DNA of 64,000 bases. It comes from UBA11358 sp049517655 (GTDB taxonomy: Bacteria; Verrucomicrobiota; Verrucomicrobiia; Limisphaerales; UBA11358). This document shows, one piece after another, positions 1-8,098 of this stretch. The stretch's first letter is position 1, and each line of letters starts with the position of its first letter. Under the pieces are notes generated by a model. The model was not told the origin of the DNA and made no database searches. It saw nothing but the letters and a program-made list of their open reading frames with translations. A program made the position numbers and the translations under genes. The stretch spans positions 620,001 to 684,000 of the forward strand of contig JBEKRQ010000001.1 of NCBI GenBank assembly GCA_049517655.1. Direction: 5' to 3'.

Positions 1-1
1 A

Positions 2-580
2 CCCAATGTCGCGTTTTTCATGCGGGCGTTTGCAAGCGGCTTCACGTTCGGCGAAGCCGCATGGGCGGCACAACCGGTTTTATCCTGGCAGACGACCGTT
101 GTTGGCGACCCGCTTTACCGTCCATTCGGCAAATCGCTTCAGCTTTCGCATGTGGAACTCGCGCGCCAACACAACCCGCTCATTGAATGGTCGCACTTGC
201 GCGTCGTTGACTTGGCGCTCGCTCACGGCACCCCTGTCGTTCAATTGGTGAATTATCTCGAAGGCATTGGCACCACAACCAACAGCGCCGTGCTCACCGA
301 AAAACTTGCCAACCTTTACGCGGCGCAAGGCAAACCGTCTTCAGCCATTGATACTTATAAAAGCGCCTTGAAACTCAACCCATCGTCAGAGCAACGCATT
401 CGCATTCGACTCACACTCGGCGAAAAACTTCTGACCGCAGGCCGTGACGCCGACGCCATTAAAAATTACAAACAGCTTCTCGAAGAATCGCCCGATTATC
501 CCGGTAAATTCCCGGTTGAGGAAAAATTGACGGCGCTCGAACAAAAGCTCGCCGGGACAAACACGCCGGGTAAACCTTAG
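2..580 (+). CDS. C-terminal part of a TIGR03790-like protein with TPR tail (5' partial)
   Basis: The frame is open to the first base of the window, so the gene begins upstream. The first ~40 visible residues end in a GDPLYRPF motif that I associate with the end of the TIGR03790 family found in Verrucomicrobia and Planctomycetes; their function is unknown. The rest is helical with TPR-like spacing (LANLYAAQGKPSSAIDTYKSAL, then a second unit around 'ADAIKNYKQLLEESPDYPG'), suggesting a protein-binding tail. It ends in a Pro/Gly/Thr-rich stretch. The tatD gene starts 5 nt after the stop, so the two are probably cotranscribed. Family assignment rests on a short motif only. Confidence 0.6.
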   Translation, partial: PNVAFFMRAFASGFTFGEAAWAAQPVLSWQTTVVGDPLYRPFGKSLQLSHVELARQHNPLIEWSHLRVVDLALAHGTPVVQLVNYLEGIGTTTNSAVLTEKLANLYAAQGKPSSAIDTYKSALKLNPSSEQRIRIRLTLGEKLLTAGRDADAIKNYKQLLEESPDYPGKFPVEEKLTALEQKLAGTNTPGKP

Positions 581-585
581 TCCGC

Positions 586-1401
586 ATGGCCTATTTCTTC
601 GACACCCACGCGCATCTCGATTATCCTGATTACGCGAACGATTTGGTGGAAGTCATCGTACGCGCTCAAGACGCCGGCATCGCCAAAATCATTTCCATCG
701 GCACGGATTTGGATAGCAGCCGGCGCGCGATTCAAATCGCGGAAAAATTTCCGGACGTTTATGCCGCTGTCGGCTGGCATCCCGCCAACGCTTCGGACAC
801 GCCTGATGACTGGCGCCCTGCCCTGCGTGAGTTGACGAAACATCCCAAGGTCGTCGCCATCGGCGAAACCGGCTTGGATTATCACCATCTGCCGGGCGGA
901 AAAACGGATTTTACCGAAGCCGACGATGCGAACTACAAACAAAAGCAGGCGGAAATTTTCCGCCAACATTTGGAGATTGCCACTGAAGCCGGACTGAACT
1001 GCATCATTCACCAGCGCGACGCCTTTGACGACACGCTCGCGCAACTCAAGCCGTTCGCCGGAAAAGTCCGTGGCGTTTTTCATTGCTTCGGCGAAAACGC
1101 CGACCGGATGCGCCGCGTATTGGGAATCGGTTCCCTTGTCAGCTTTACCGGTATTGTCACGTTTAAGAACGGCCAGAACGTCCGCGACACCGTCGCTGCC
1201 ACACCGTTGGACAAATTCATGCTCGAAACCGATTGCCCGTATCTCGCGCCCGTGCCTTATCGCGGCAAACGCTGTGAACCGGCTTACGTGAAGGAAATTT
1301 CCGAAGTCGTCGCCCAGGTCAAAGGCTGTTCGCTTGACGAATTGAGCGCCGCGACATGCAAAACGGCAAAGGAATTTTTTGCAAACTTTAGAGCGGGATA
1401 A
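586..1401 (+). CDS. tatD: TatD family metal-dependent deoxyribonuclease
   Basis: A 271-residue TIM-barrel metallohydrolase, usual length for TatD/YcfH. The metal-binding landmarks are present: DTHAHLD at residues 6-12, the GETGLDYH segment near 97-104, IIHQRDA near 142, VFHCFGE near 161 and the late ETDCPYLAP loop near 210. TatD enzymes are cytosolic Mg-dependent 3'-5' exonucleases linked to DNA repair and turnover. An insert of about ten residues after the GLDYH motif is slightly longer than usual. It overlaps nothing, starts 5 nt after the upstream gene and is followed 1 nt later by a GTG start, so it sits in a tight three-gene run. Confidence 0.93.
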   Translation: MAYFFDTHAHLDYPDYANDLVEVIVRAQDAGIAKIISIGTDLDSSRRAIQIAEKFPDVYAAVGWHPANASDTPDDWRPALRELTKHPKVVAIGETGLDYHHLPGGKTDFTEADDANYKQKQAEIFRQHLEIATEAGLNCIIHQRDAFDDTLAQLKPFAGKVRGVFHCFGENADRMRRVLGIGSLVSFTGIVTFKNGQNVRDTVAATPLDKFMLETDCPYLAPVPYRGKRCEPAYVKEISEVVAQVKGCSLDELSAATCKTAKEFFANFRAG

Positions 1402-1402
1402 A

Positions 1403-2170
1403 GTGTCTGAAGAACTTCAACTCCGCATCCATGGCGGGGCGTCGTTACCGACGCTGATTTATTTGCCCGGCCTGCATGGCGATTGGACGCTCATCGGAGG
1501 TTTTCGTGAAGCCGTCGGCGGGAAAGTCCGTTTCGTTGAATTCACTTACCCACGCACGCTCGTTTGGTCGCTGGACGACTATGCGGCGGCCATCGAAACC
1601 GCGTTGGCGCAAAACGGCATCACTCACGGTTGGCTGCTGGGCGAATCGTTTGCGTCGCAGGTGGTATGGACAATGGTGGCACGCGGAAAATTTCGGATGC
1701 AAGGCGTGGTTCTGGCAGGCGGTTTTGTAAAACATCCGATGCGCCGAGTGGTGCGGCTGGCGGAAAAATTGACCTGCAGGATTTCAACGGCGTTCTTCGT
1801 CTGGATCATCTTCAGCTACGCCAAAATCGCGCGGTTCCGTTATCGCCGTTCACCGAAGACATTGGAAAAAATTGACGAATTTGTCTCGCGCCGCACGGAA
1901 CTGGATCGCCGGGCCGCCCAGCATCGCCTGCGCTTGATTGCGCAAAATGATCCATGTCCCATTGCCCGGCAAACCAACGTGCCCGTTTTCGGCTTAAGTG
2001 GATTTCTTGATCCCATCGTGCCGTGGCCTTTCGTGCGGCACTGGCTGAAGAAAAACTGCTTTGCCCTGCGCAATTACAAAATCATCGGTCGCGCCGACCA
2101 CAACGTCCTCGGAACCGCGCCAGTGGACGCGGCGACGCAGGTTTTGGAGTGGATGAACCAACAACCGTAG
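1403..2170 (+). CDS. Alpha/beta hydrolase, substrate unknown
   Basis: About 255 residues with an alpha/beta-hydrolase fold. YLPGLHGDW supplies the oxyanion-hole region. GESFAS is the nucleophile elbow (Ser in GxSxx), an Asp lies in the GFLDPIVPW loop, and the catalytic His is in ADHNVL near the end. I place the start at the GTG one nucleotide after the tatD stop; a TTG at 1379 inside tatD is the alternative. No signal peptide is visible, so it is probably cytosolic. The substrate cannot be read from the sequence. It ends the + strand operon; a repeat-rich gap and convergent - strand genes follow. Confidence 0.75.
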   Translation: MSEELQLRIHGGASLPTLIYLPGLHGDWTLIGGFREAVGGKVRFVEFTYPRTLVWSLDDYAAAIETALAQNGITHGWLLGESFASQVVWTMVARGKFRMQGVVLAGGFVKHPMRRVVRLAEKLTCRISTAFFVWIIFSYAKIARFRYRRSPKTLEKIDEFVSRRTELDRRAAQHRLRLIAQNDPCPIARQTNVPVFGLSGFLDPIVPWPFVRHWLKKNCFALRNYKIIGRADHNVLGTAPVDAATQVLEWMNQQP

Positions 2171-2195
2171 CAGCCGACGTCAGTCGGCTCTGATT

Positions 2196-2283
2196 GAATT
2201 TACGATATGGGATTTATAATTTACAAACCCCTCCGCGATCCACGCCTGCCGCGTAAATCGTATATCGTAAATCGAAAATAATG
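2196..2283. repeat. Degenerate heptamer repeat with inverted arms (intergenic)
   Basis: Two blocks built of 7-nt steps (AATTTAC/GATTTAT-type on the left, CGTAAAT/CGTATAT-type on the right) are reverse complements of each other. They flank a GC-rich centre of about 25 nt, so the whole element can fold into a hairpin. It lies in the gap between the + strand hydrolase and the convergent secreted-protein gene, and belongs to the heptamer family also seen inside rlmN, lnt and the rhs genes. Confidence 0.6.
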
Positions 2284-2303
2284 AACCTGGCGCCGGCTCC
2301 GGT

Positions 2304-2897
2304 TCATGGATTGCGCAACCGGAAAAACAGATTTCCCATCGGCGAGGTGATGCTGATGCTGTTCGTGCCATTGCTGGTCGTGATAGTATAGCCGCTGGTC
2401 GTCCAACTCCCGCCGGCCAAATTGGAATTCTGCTGCAATGTGCAACTTCCGGTATTCGGCCATGAAACCACCACGCTGTTCAGCCCGGTAAAGGTGATGG
2501 TCAGGTTTGGCAGGCTAGGCGTTTGCACGACGGCGATGAGACTCCAGAATCCGCCAATCACCGAGTAATAATAGCCGCCGCTCATGTCTATGCCAGCCTC
2601 CGACTGGCCAATCGTGCCGGTGACTTGATATGTCGTGCCCGTGCTCGTCCCGCCGCCACCGGCGATTTTATACCAGTCAACCGAATACTGCCCCCAAGCC
2701 CCAAGGCAGGAGGCAGAAGTGAGAATGCAGAAGGCAGCCAATTTGAGCCGCCAGGTTTTGGAGTGCGCCAGTCCTCTGGCGCTTTGGCGGTGGGCCAAAC
2801 TCCCGGCGGGGTGTAAAAGCGGCGGAGGGCCGCCGCAGTCCAAGACGCTTCGCGTGTTCCATCCGCCATCCGCCATCTTCCATCCTCGTGTTTTCAC
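2304..2897 (-). CDS. Small secreted protein with repeat-derived N-terminus
   Basis: 197 residues. I chose the GTG at 2897 because AAGGA lies about 5 nt upstream and the stop of the upstream gene is only 11 nt away. The mature part (GQYSVDWYKIAGGGGTSTG, then a beta-rich region and an SPMGNLFFRL end) is of a secreted type common in subdivision 3 Verrucomicrobia; function unknown. Its tail resembles the two gene remnants at 38.8 and 41.3 kb. The first ~70 residues are unusual. They read through a GAAGATG-type heptamer run, a palindromic element (2755-2847), and a second heptamer run (CTGCCTT-type) that encodes the hydrophobic core of the signal peptide. Confidence 0.65.
   Translation of the reverse strand: MKTRGWKMADGGWNTRSVLDCGGPPPLLHPAGSLAHRQSARGLAHSKTWRLKLAAFCILTSASCLGAWGQYSVDWYKIAGGGGTSTGTTYQVTGTIGQSEAGIDMSGGYYYSVIGGFWSLIAVVQTPSLPNLTITFTGLNSVVVSWPNTGSCTLQQNSNLAGGSWTTSGYTITTSNGTNSISITSPMGNLFFRLRNP
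2755..2847. repeat. Palindromic interspersed element (GAGTGCG...CGCAGTCC family)
   Basis: Bounded by GAGTGCGCCAG on the left and CCGCCGCAGTCC on the right, with two internal hairpins (CGCCAG...CTGGCG and GGCGG...CCGCC). A shorter relative is at 30585-30645. This copy lies in frame inside the 5' part of the secreted-protein gene at 2304-2897, so its translation is inserted between the start codon and the signal-peptide core. Confidence 0.65.
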
Positions 2898-2908
2898 GGC
2901 GATCCTTT

Positions 2909-4864
2909 TCAATAAGCCCAAATTGTTCCCGCGAAACTGACCGGCATGAACTGGCCGTTGCCGATGTATTGCAATTCCACCGCCGAGCCTTGACCGCCGG
3001 TGATGTAACCGGTTGTTCCCACGGTCGTCGTAGCGGTTTGTGAAGAAGCCTGTGAAATATAAATTCCACCGTTCGAGGTGCTGTTGACCGCTGCCGCCAG
3101 CCTGCTGCCATCCGCCGATGAGGCGATGGAACTCCAGTTCTTTGTGGGCGCGTTGTTTTGTTGCGCCCACGTGACGCCAAAATTACTTGAAGTGTAAATC
3201 CCACCGCCATTGACCACTGCCGCGAGCTTGCTGCCGTCGGATGACGACGCAACCGAAGTCCAGTTTGCAGTGGGAGCGCTGGTTTGCGCCCAGTTGGTCC
3301 CTGAATTGACCGATGTGTAAATTCCACCGCTATTTGTTGCGACTGCAACCAATTTGCTGCCGTCCGCAGAGGAAGCCACGGAGGACCAACTTCCACTGGC
3401 AGGCGTGCCGAATTGCGGCGCCCAGCTTCCACTTGAATTACCGTAAATCGCCCCGCCCGAAATCGCCGCGATCATCTTGGTGCCGTCAGCCGAAGAGGCG
3501 ACGGAAATCCAATTCAAGTTTCCAAGTGGCTGTGTCCATGTCCCACCTGAATTGCTGGAAAGGTAAACGCCGCTACCAGTTGCCGCCGCCACCAATTTGG
3601 TGCCGTCTGCGGACGAAGCAACCGAAACCCAATTCACGCCGGTCGGCGCGCTGGTTATCTGCCAAGTTGTGCCCGAATTCGTGTAAATTCCACCACCAGA
3701 AACCGCCGCCACCAATTTGGTGCCGTCTGCGGACGAGGCGATGCAACGCCAAGACGCCCCGCTGTTTCCATACGGTCCCGACCAGGTTAGCCCCGAATCA
3801 ATCGAAGTGAAGATTCCCCCGCCGCTGCCGCTGGCGACTGCCGCCAGACGGCTACCATCGGCGGATGAAACAATCGAATTCCAATTCAACGTGATGGACG
3901 CGCCACTGGGCGTCCACGGTGATTTAACAAAGCTCAAAAAATTTCCAATGATGGATTGTCCGGCATTTTGTGCGACCCGCCAGCCGCTCGCCCCCGGCCC
4001 CGCAATACGAACGATGTCGCCAACGTTGGGCGAGGCCGGTAATGTCACCGTCACCAGTTGCGAGTTCGTCAAAAGATAACCCCTATCTATCGCTGCCTGC
4101 ACCGTCGTGCCATTGGTGGGAATCCAGCCGACGAGGCCATTGCCGAAAAAGCTGCCGATAAAACTGTTGCCCCAATTGGTAAAAGTATTGGCGCCGCTGA
4201 AAGTTTGGTTGCTGTTCACAAATGCGGTATTGGCGGGCAACTGATTATCGGCCAGAACCGAGGTTAAATTGGTCACGTTCACGTTCGTCACGCCGCCGCC
4301 ATTTCCATAGAAAGCGCCGTTAAACGTGCCGCCAAAGGCACCGTTGAAACTTCCAGAAAACAGGTTGCCGCCGTTGGTCAACACCACCGTGTTGGTGTAA
4401 CCCGCAAAGGCGCTGGCGGGCAGTGTACCGAGCAACTGTGTCGCCGCCAACCTGCCCACCAGATTGCTCGCACTGTTGGCGAATATCGCATACGGAGTCG
4501 GTGTCAACTGCTGGCGGGGGACAAGCACGGTGAACGCATTGGTATCGCCGTAAGTCCTGACCCCCATTTCCAACCAGCGAGATGGACCTGTAAAAATGCC
4601 CGGGCCAAAGTCCAGGGTGACAACAAACAGCCCATTGCTCACCGCAGTCGGGGAATTAGTCAACACGCCACTGACCGCACTTCCACCTGTCAATGCATTG
4701 TATATCGTGAATTGAAAATCGTAATTTCCGTTGGCCGGGCTGCCACCGTCGTTGAACCGGCCTTGATACATGAACGCCGTGCCCTGTGCAAAAAGCGTTT
4801 CAACGGAACAAAGTGCCATGACCGCACAAAACAACAGACAGATGATTTTTCTCATAATGCTCAT
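2909..4864 (-). CDS. Secreted beta-propeller-like repeat protein
   Basis: 651 residues with a clear signal peptide (hydrophobic ICLLFCAVMALCSVETLFA, then a QG mature start). Residues ~25-300 form a beta-rich N-terminal region of the 'FMYQGRFNDGGSPANGNYDF' type, frequent in large surface proteins of this group. From about residue 310 there are seven or more repeats of roughly 40 residues built on 'WxSVASSADGTKLVAA...GGIYTS.NSGTTW'. This resembles BNR/sialidase-like propeller blades with an Asp-box-like turn, and implies a beta-propeller for binding or display, not a known enzyme. ATG at 4855 is an alternative start, favoured if the promoter just upstream gives a near-leaderless mRNA. Probably cotranscribed with the smaller secreted protein downstream. 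Confidence 0.75.
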   Translation of the reverse strand: MSIMRKIICLLFCAVMALCSVETLFAQGTAFMYQGRFNDGGSPANGNYDFQFTIYNALTGGSAVSGVLTNSPTAVSNGLFVVTLDFGPGIFTGPSRWLEMGVRTYGDTNAFTVLVPRQQLTPTPYAIFANSASNLVGRLAATQLLGTLPASAFAGYTNTVVLTNGGNLFSGSFNGAFGGTFNGAFYGNGGGVTNVNVTNLTSVLADNQLPANTAFVNSNQTFSGANTFTNWGNSFIGSFFGNGLVGWIPTNGTTVQAAIDRGYLLTNSQLVTVTLPASPNVGDIVRIAGPGASGWRVAQNAGQSIIGNFLSFVKSPWTPSGASITLNWNSIVSSADGSRLAAVASGSGGGIFTSIDSGLTWSGPYGNSGASWRCIASSADGTKLVAAVSGGGIYTNSGTTWQITSAPTGVNWVSVASSADGTKLVAAATGSGVYLSSNSGGTWTQPLGNLNWISVASSADGTKMIAAISGGAIYGNSSGSWAPQFGTPASGSWSSVASSADGSKLVAVATNSGGIYTSVNSGTNWAQTSAPTANWTSVASSSDGSKLAAVVNGGGIYTSSNFGVTWAQQNNAPTKNWSSIASSADGSRLAAAVNSTSNGGIYISQASSQTATTTVGTTGYITGGQGSAVELQYIGNGQFMPVSFAGTIWAY

Positions 4865-4867
4865 TTA

Positions 4868-4895
4868 ATTATAGCAGGTTATGTCAGTAGTGCAA
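4868..4895 (-). promoter_or_regulatory. Sigma70-type promoter for the secreted propeller gene
   Basis: Read on the - strand, TTGCAC (4890-4895) is followed after 16 nt by a perfect TATAAT (4868-4873). Transcription would start near 4861, at or just past the ATG at 4864. The mRNA would be leaderless, or translation would begin at the second ATG (4855). Confidence 0.6.
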
Positions 4896-4928
4896 TCCGT
4901 GGTTAAAGCCCTAATCGTTATAAACTTG

Positions 4929-5951
4929 TCAGACACGTGTGCGTAAAATTCGTTTCGCCGAATGTTGCACTGCTTTAATCAGCTCGCGTGGTTTGGCGAC
5001 GATCGCATCCCCACCCCAACTCAAAACCCAGCGTTCGATTTCAGCGAGGCTGGAAAGTTTCATTCTCAATTCCACTCCCCCGCCCTTCAATTCGCGGAGT
5101 TGCTGCGATTCGTGCCATTTCTTTTCACGGACGTAATCGGCGGCGCGGGCATTGAAGCGGATGACCACTTCATGTTCGCCCTCGCCGGAGTGGACGCCGA
5201 AGCTGTCGCGCAGACGTTTTTCGAGCGAGAACTTTTGCGGGCGCTCGAAGGTTTTGCCGGTCAGCTTCACGGATTGCACGCGCGCGGGCACGAAGGTGCG
5301 GATGTCCTTGCGCGCGTGGTCGTAGGCGAACAGATACCATTCGCCGTTGATGTTCGCCAAATGATACGGGTCAACGAAACGCGGCTCGGTTTCCTTTCGC
5401 CCCGGCTTGCGATAAGCCAGTTCAATTTGTTGCCGGTGCGCGGCCGCCCGGGCCAGCGTGTCGAAAATTTCGAAATTCAAGATCGGCTCGGCGCGGGTGC
5501 GGAAGGAAATGGCCTGCCCGACGTCGGCGAGGTTGAGCGAGATGGTGTCGGGCAGCGACTGCTCCATTTTCTGGATGGCGCTGAGAATCGGTTTCTCGAA
5601 GCTCGTGCCGCGATATTGCTGAAGCGCTTTTTCGGCGACGACCAGCGCAAAAAGTTCGCCTTCGGTAATCTGGATGTTCGGGAACGCGCTGACTTCCTCG
5701 GTGTAATGATAGCCGTTTTTGCCTGGGTTGAACTCAACCGGCAGGCCAAGCCGATCGCGCATGAACTCGATGTCGCGATGAATTGTCTTGGTGGCGACTT
5801 CGATCTCTCTCGCGAGTGTGGAGGCATTCGGGAATTTGCCGGACTGAAGTGCCTGATGGATGCGCAACATTCGCTCCAAAGGCGGACGCGACCGCAGTGA
5901 CTCTACAGCCGTCATCTTCAATTGAGATTTGTTCTCATGCCGGATATTCAT
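4929..5951 (-). CDS. WYL-domain transcriptional regulator (DeoR-like HTH)
   Basis: About 340 residues. The N-terminal third contains a winged helix-turn-helix ('FPNASTLAREIEVATKTIHRD' region) that binds DNA. The centre and C-terminus form a WYL ligand-sensing module ('IELAYRKPGRKETEPRFVDPYHL', then 'NGEWYLFAYDHARKDIRTF') followed by a WCX-like extension. WYL regulators sense nucleic-acid or nucleotide ligands in several cases, but nothing here tells the target. ATG 5951 overlaps the end of the mtfA-like gene by 17 nt; ATG 5915 is an alternative. The overlap indicates an operon rho - mtfA-like - WYL on the - strand. Confidence 0.85.
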   Translation of the reverse strand: MNIRHENKSQLKMTAVESLRSRPPLERMLRIHQALQSGKFPNASTLAREIEVATKTIHRDIEFMRDRLGLPVEFNPGKNGYHYTEEVSAFPNIQITEGELFALVVAEKALQQYRGTSFEKPILSAIQKMEQSLPDTISLNLADVGQAISFRTRAEPILNFEIFDTLARAAAHRQQIELAYRKPGRKETEPRFVDPYHLANINGEWYLFAYDHARKDIRTFVPARVQSVKLTGKTFERPQKFSLEKRLRDSFGVHSGEGEHEVVIRFNARAADYVREKKWHESQQLRELKGGGVELRMKLSSLAEIERWVLSWGGDAIVAKPRELIKAVQHSAKRILRTRV

Positions 5952-6756
5952 TTTTTTCAGGGCTTGCTGGAACATAGAGCAACGGGTCCTGCCGGTAGAA
6001 CTCTTTCAATTCGGCATACAACGCCGGATGCTGTTCCTTCAGTTGGCCGGGCTTCTCGAAAAAACACTCCGTGGCCACGGCGAAAAACTCTGCGGGATTT
6101 TGGGCTCCATACGTGTCCAGGACCGTCTCCCGGCCGTCTTCAGCCGCACGGCGGAGTTGCTGAAATTCTGCGCTCAGAACCCTGGCCCACATTTGGTAGC
6201 AGTGGCGCATCTGCGAGAAGGTTGCCCCTTCAAGGAGCGGAGCACCGTCAACAATGCCGTCCTCCTGATCGAGCTGGTGTGCAAACTCGTGAAGAACCAG
6301 GTTCCGGTTCCTGTCCAGTTCCAGCGCCCCGGCGATTGCCCCATCCCATGCCAGGACCACCGTCCCGTGCGGCCAGGATTCTCCTCCCCGCGCCTGGTCT
6401 CCTTCGGTAATCGTCCTCCCATCGTTTTCCAGACGCCAGGTTCTGGCGATGTAGCTGGAGGGATAGACCAGGATGCTGCGCAGGCTGGGGTAATAATCCG
6501 TGTCCCGGTGCAGCAGCAACAGGCACGCCTGCGCCGCGATCAACACCCTCACTTCATCGGTGATTTCCTGCCCGCCACAGCCTTCGAAGAGTTTCTCCGC
6601 GAGGAAAACGTGAATGTGTCCCTCCAATTCCCAGCGCTCTGCCGGAGGGAGGCGGGAATACATGGAATAACGACGTGTAAGAATGTCGCGCCATTCTGGA
6701 GGGAACGGCTGGCTTCGAATCCTGTCACGGTGGCGTTTTTTGAGAAATCCGAACAT
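5935..6756 (-). CDS. mtfA: MtfA-like zinc peptidase (M90)
   Basis: About 273 residues. The HEFAHQLD motif (HExxH plus Asp) and the later NPAEFFAVATECFFE segment are the active-site hallmarks of MtfA/YeeI peptidases. Escherichia coli MtfA binds the repressor Mlc and has Zn-dependent aminopeptidase activity, linking it to glucose PTS control. Whether that partner exists here is unknown. A TTG at 6786, overlapping the rho stop, is possible, but ATG 6756 followed by FGFLKKRHRD matches the usual N-terminus. The gene lies directly after rho and overlaps the WYL regulator, so it is likely translated from the rho mRNA. Confidence 0.85.
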   Translation of the reverse strand: MFGFLKKRHRDRIRSQPFPPEWRDILTRRYSMYSRLPPAERWELEGHIHVFLAEKLFEGCGGQEITDEVRVLIAAQACLLLLHRDTDYYPSLRSILVYPSSYIARTWRLENDGRTITEGDQARGGESWPHGTVVLAWDGAIAGALELDRNRNLVLHEFAHQLDQEDGIVDGAPLLEGATFSQMRHCYQMWARVLSAEFQQLRRAAEDGRETVLDTYGAQNPAEFFAVATECFFEKPGQLKEQHPALYAELKEFYRQDPLLYVPASPEKNEYPA

Positions 6757-6787
6757 GCCAGTTCCGAACGCCCGCCCGCGTTTCAAC

Positions 6788-7930
6788 TCAACTGCCCTTT
6801 TCCAACTTCGCGAGCAACTCGTCGTTGGTCTTGTGTTTTTTGAGCGCGGCGGTGAGTGTTTCCATCGCTTCGACGGGGTTCAAGTCCACCATCGTGCGGC
6901 GCAATTTGCGGATCGCTTCGAGATATTTTGCCGGGAAAAGTTTTTCCTCCTTGCGCGTCCCGCTCCTGGGAATGTCAATGGCCGGGAACAACCGCCGGTC
7001 GGACAGTTTACGGTCGAGAATCAACTCCATGTTGCCGGTGCCTTTGAATTCCTGGAAAATCAATTCGTCCATGCGCGACCCGGTGTCCACGAGCGCGGTG
7101 GCGATGATGGTGAGTGAGCCGCCTTCTTCAATTTTGCGCGCCGAGGCGAACATCTTGCGCGGGATTTCCAGCGCGCGGGCGTCCACACCGCCGGTCATCG
7201 TGCGGCCACTGCCGCCATGCACGCTGTTATACGCGCGGGCGACGCGCGTTAGCGAATCCAGCAGCACAAAAACGTCCTTGCCAGACTCGACCATGCGCCG
7301 GCAACGCTCAATCATGAAGCGCGAAAGCCGGACGTGCGTTTCCAAATCCATGTCGTTTGATGACGCGACAACCTCGGCCTTGACCGAACGCTGGAAATCG
7401 GTGACTTCCTCCGGTCGCTCATCAATCAGCAGCACCATCGCAAAGACTTCGGGATGGTTCGTGGTGATGGCGTTGCAGATTTGCTTGAGGATGGTTGTCT
7501 TACCCGTGCGCGGCGACGCAACGATGATGCCGCGCGTGCCTTTGCCAATCGGCGTGACGAGGTCAATGACGCGCGTTTCGATCAAATCGGGATCGGTTTC
7601 GAGCTTGAACTTTTCAATCGGGTCAATCGTTGTGAGGTTTTCAAAGCGGACGGCTTTGACGTATTCCTCAAATGGCATGTCGTTGACTTTTTCGGCAGCC
7701 TTGAGTTGCGGGCTGGTGCCTCGATGCGGCGGCTGCGTCGGCCCATAAACGTGACTGCCCTCGCGCAAAAAGCTGCGTCGGATGGTGTCAGGCGTGACAA
7801 AAATGTCAGTTGGCTTGGGATGAAAATGGTTGACTGCTGTGCGCAGGAAGCCGAAGCCTTTTTCGGAAATCTCCAGGTAGCCCGAACCGTAGTCCGGCGA
7901 TTTGTCGCCGTTATTATTTGCGTCGCTCAT
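6788..7930 (-). CDS. rho: Transcription termination factor Rho, short form
   Basis: 380 residues. Present are the RNA-binding cold-shock-like domain (GYLEISEKGFGFLR at once after the start), the Walker A loop ASPRTGKTT, LIDERPEEVTD, the Walker B strand VFVLLDSLTR, the GGVDARAL Q-loop and EEGGSLTIIATALVDTGS. Rho is the hexameric RNA helicase that ends untranslated transcripts. The usual N-terminal helical Rho_N domain (~45 residues in E. coli) is missing; only about 15 polar residues precede the cold-shock domain. Upstream on the same strand lies a large structured RNA; downstream are the mtfA-like and WYL genes. Confidence 0.96.
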   Translation of the reverse strand: MSDANNNGDKSPDYGSGYLEISEKGFGFLRTAVNHFHPKPTDIFVTPDTIRRSFLREGSHVYGPTQPPHRGTSPQLKAAEKVNDMPFEEYVKAVRFENLTTIDPIEKFKLETDPDLIETRVIDLVTPIGKGTRGIIVASPRTGKTTILKQICNAITTNHPEVFAMVLLIDERPEEVTDFQRSVKAEVVASSNDMDLETHVRLSRFMIERCRRMVESGKDVFVLLDSLTRVARAYNSVHGGSGRTMTGGVDARALEIPRKMFASARKIEEGGSLTIIATALVDTGSRMDELIFQEFKGTGNMELILDRKLSDRRLFPAIDIPRSGTRKEEKLFPAKYLEAIRKLRRTMVDLNPVEAMETLTAALKKHKTNDELLAKLEKGS

Positions 7931-8098
7931 AAATATGCTGTGTGCTCGAAGGCTGGAATTTATTCCGAAACCAGTCTGAATTTTGAAACTTGGAAAGTCG
8001 TCCCGTAAAGCGGGACCCTCAAAACCTTCGACGCCTATTAACTACGGGCAAAGCCCCGTCAGCGCAACACATTTTTTGCATGAATTTTAAAACAATAA

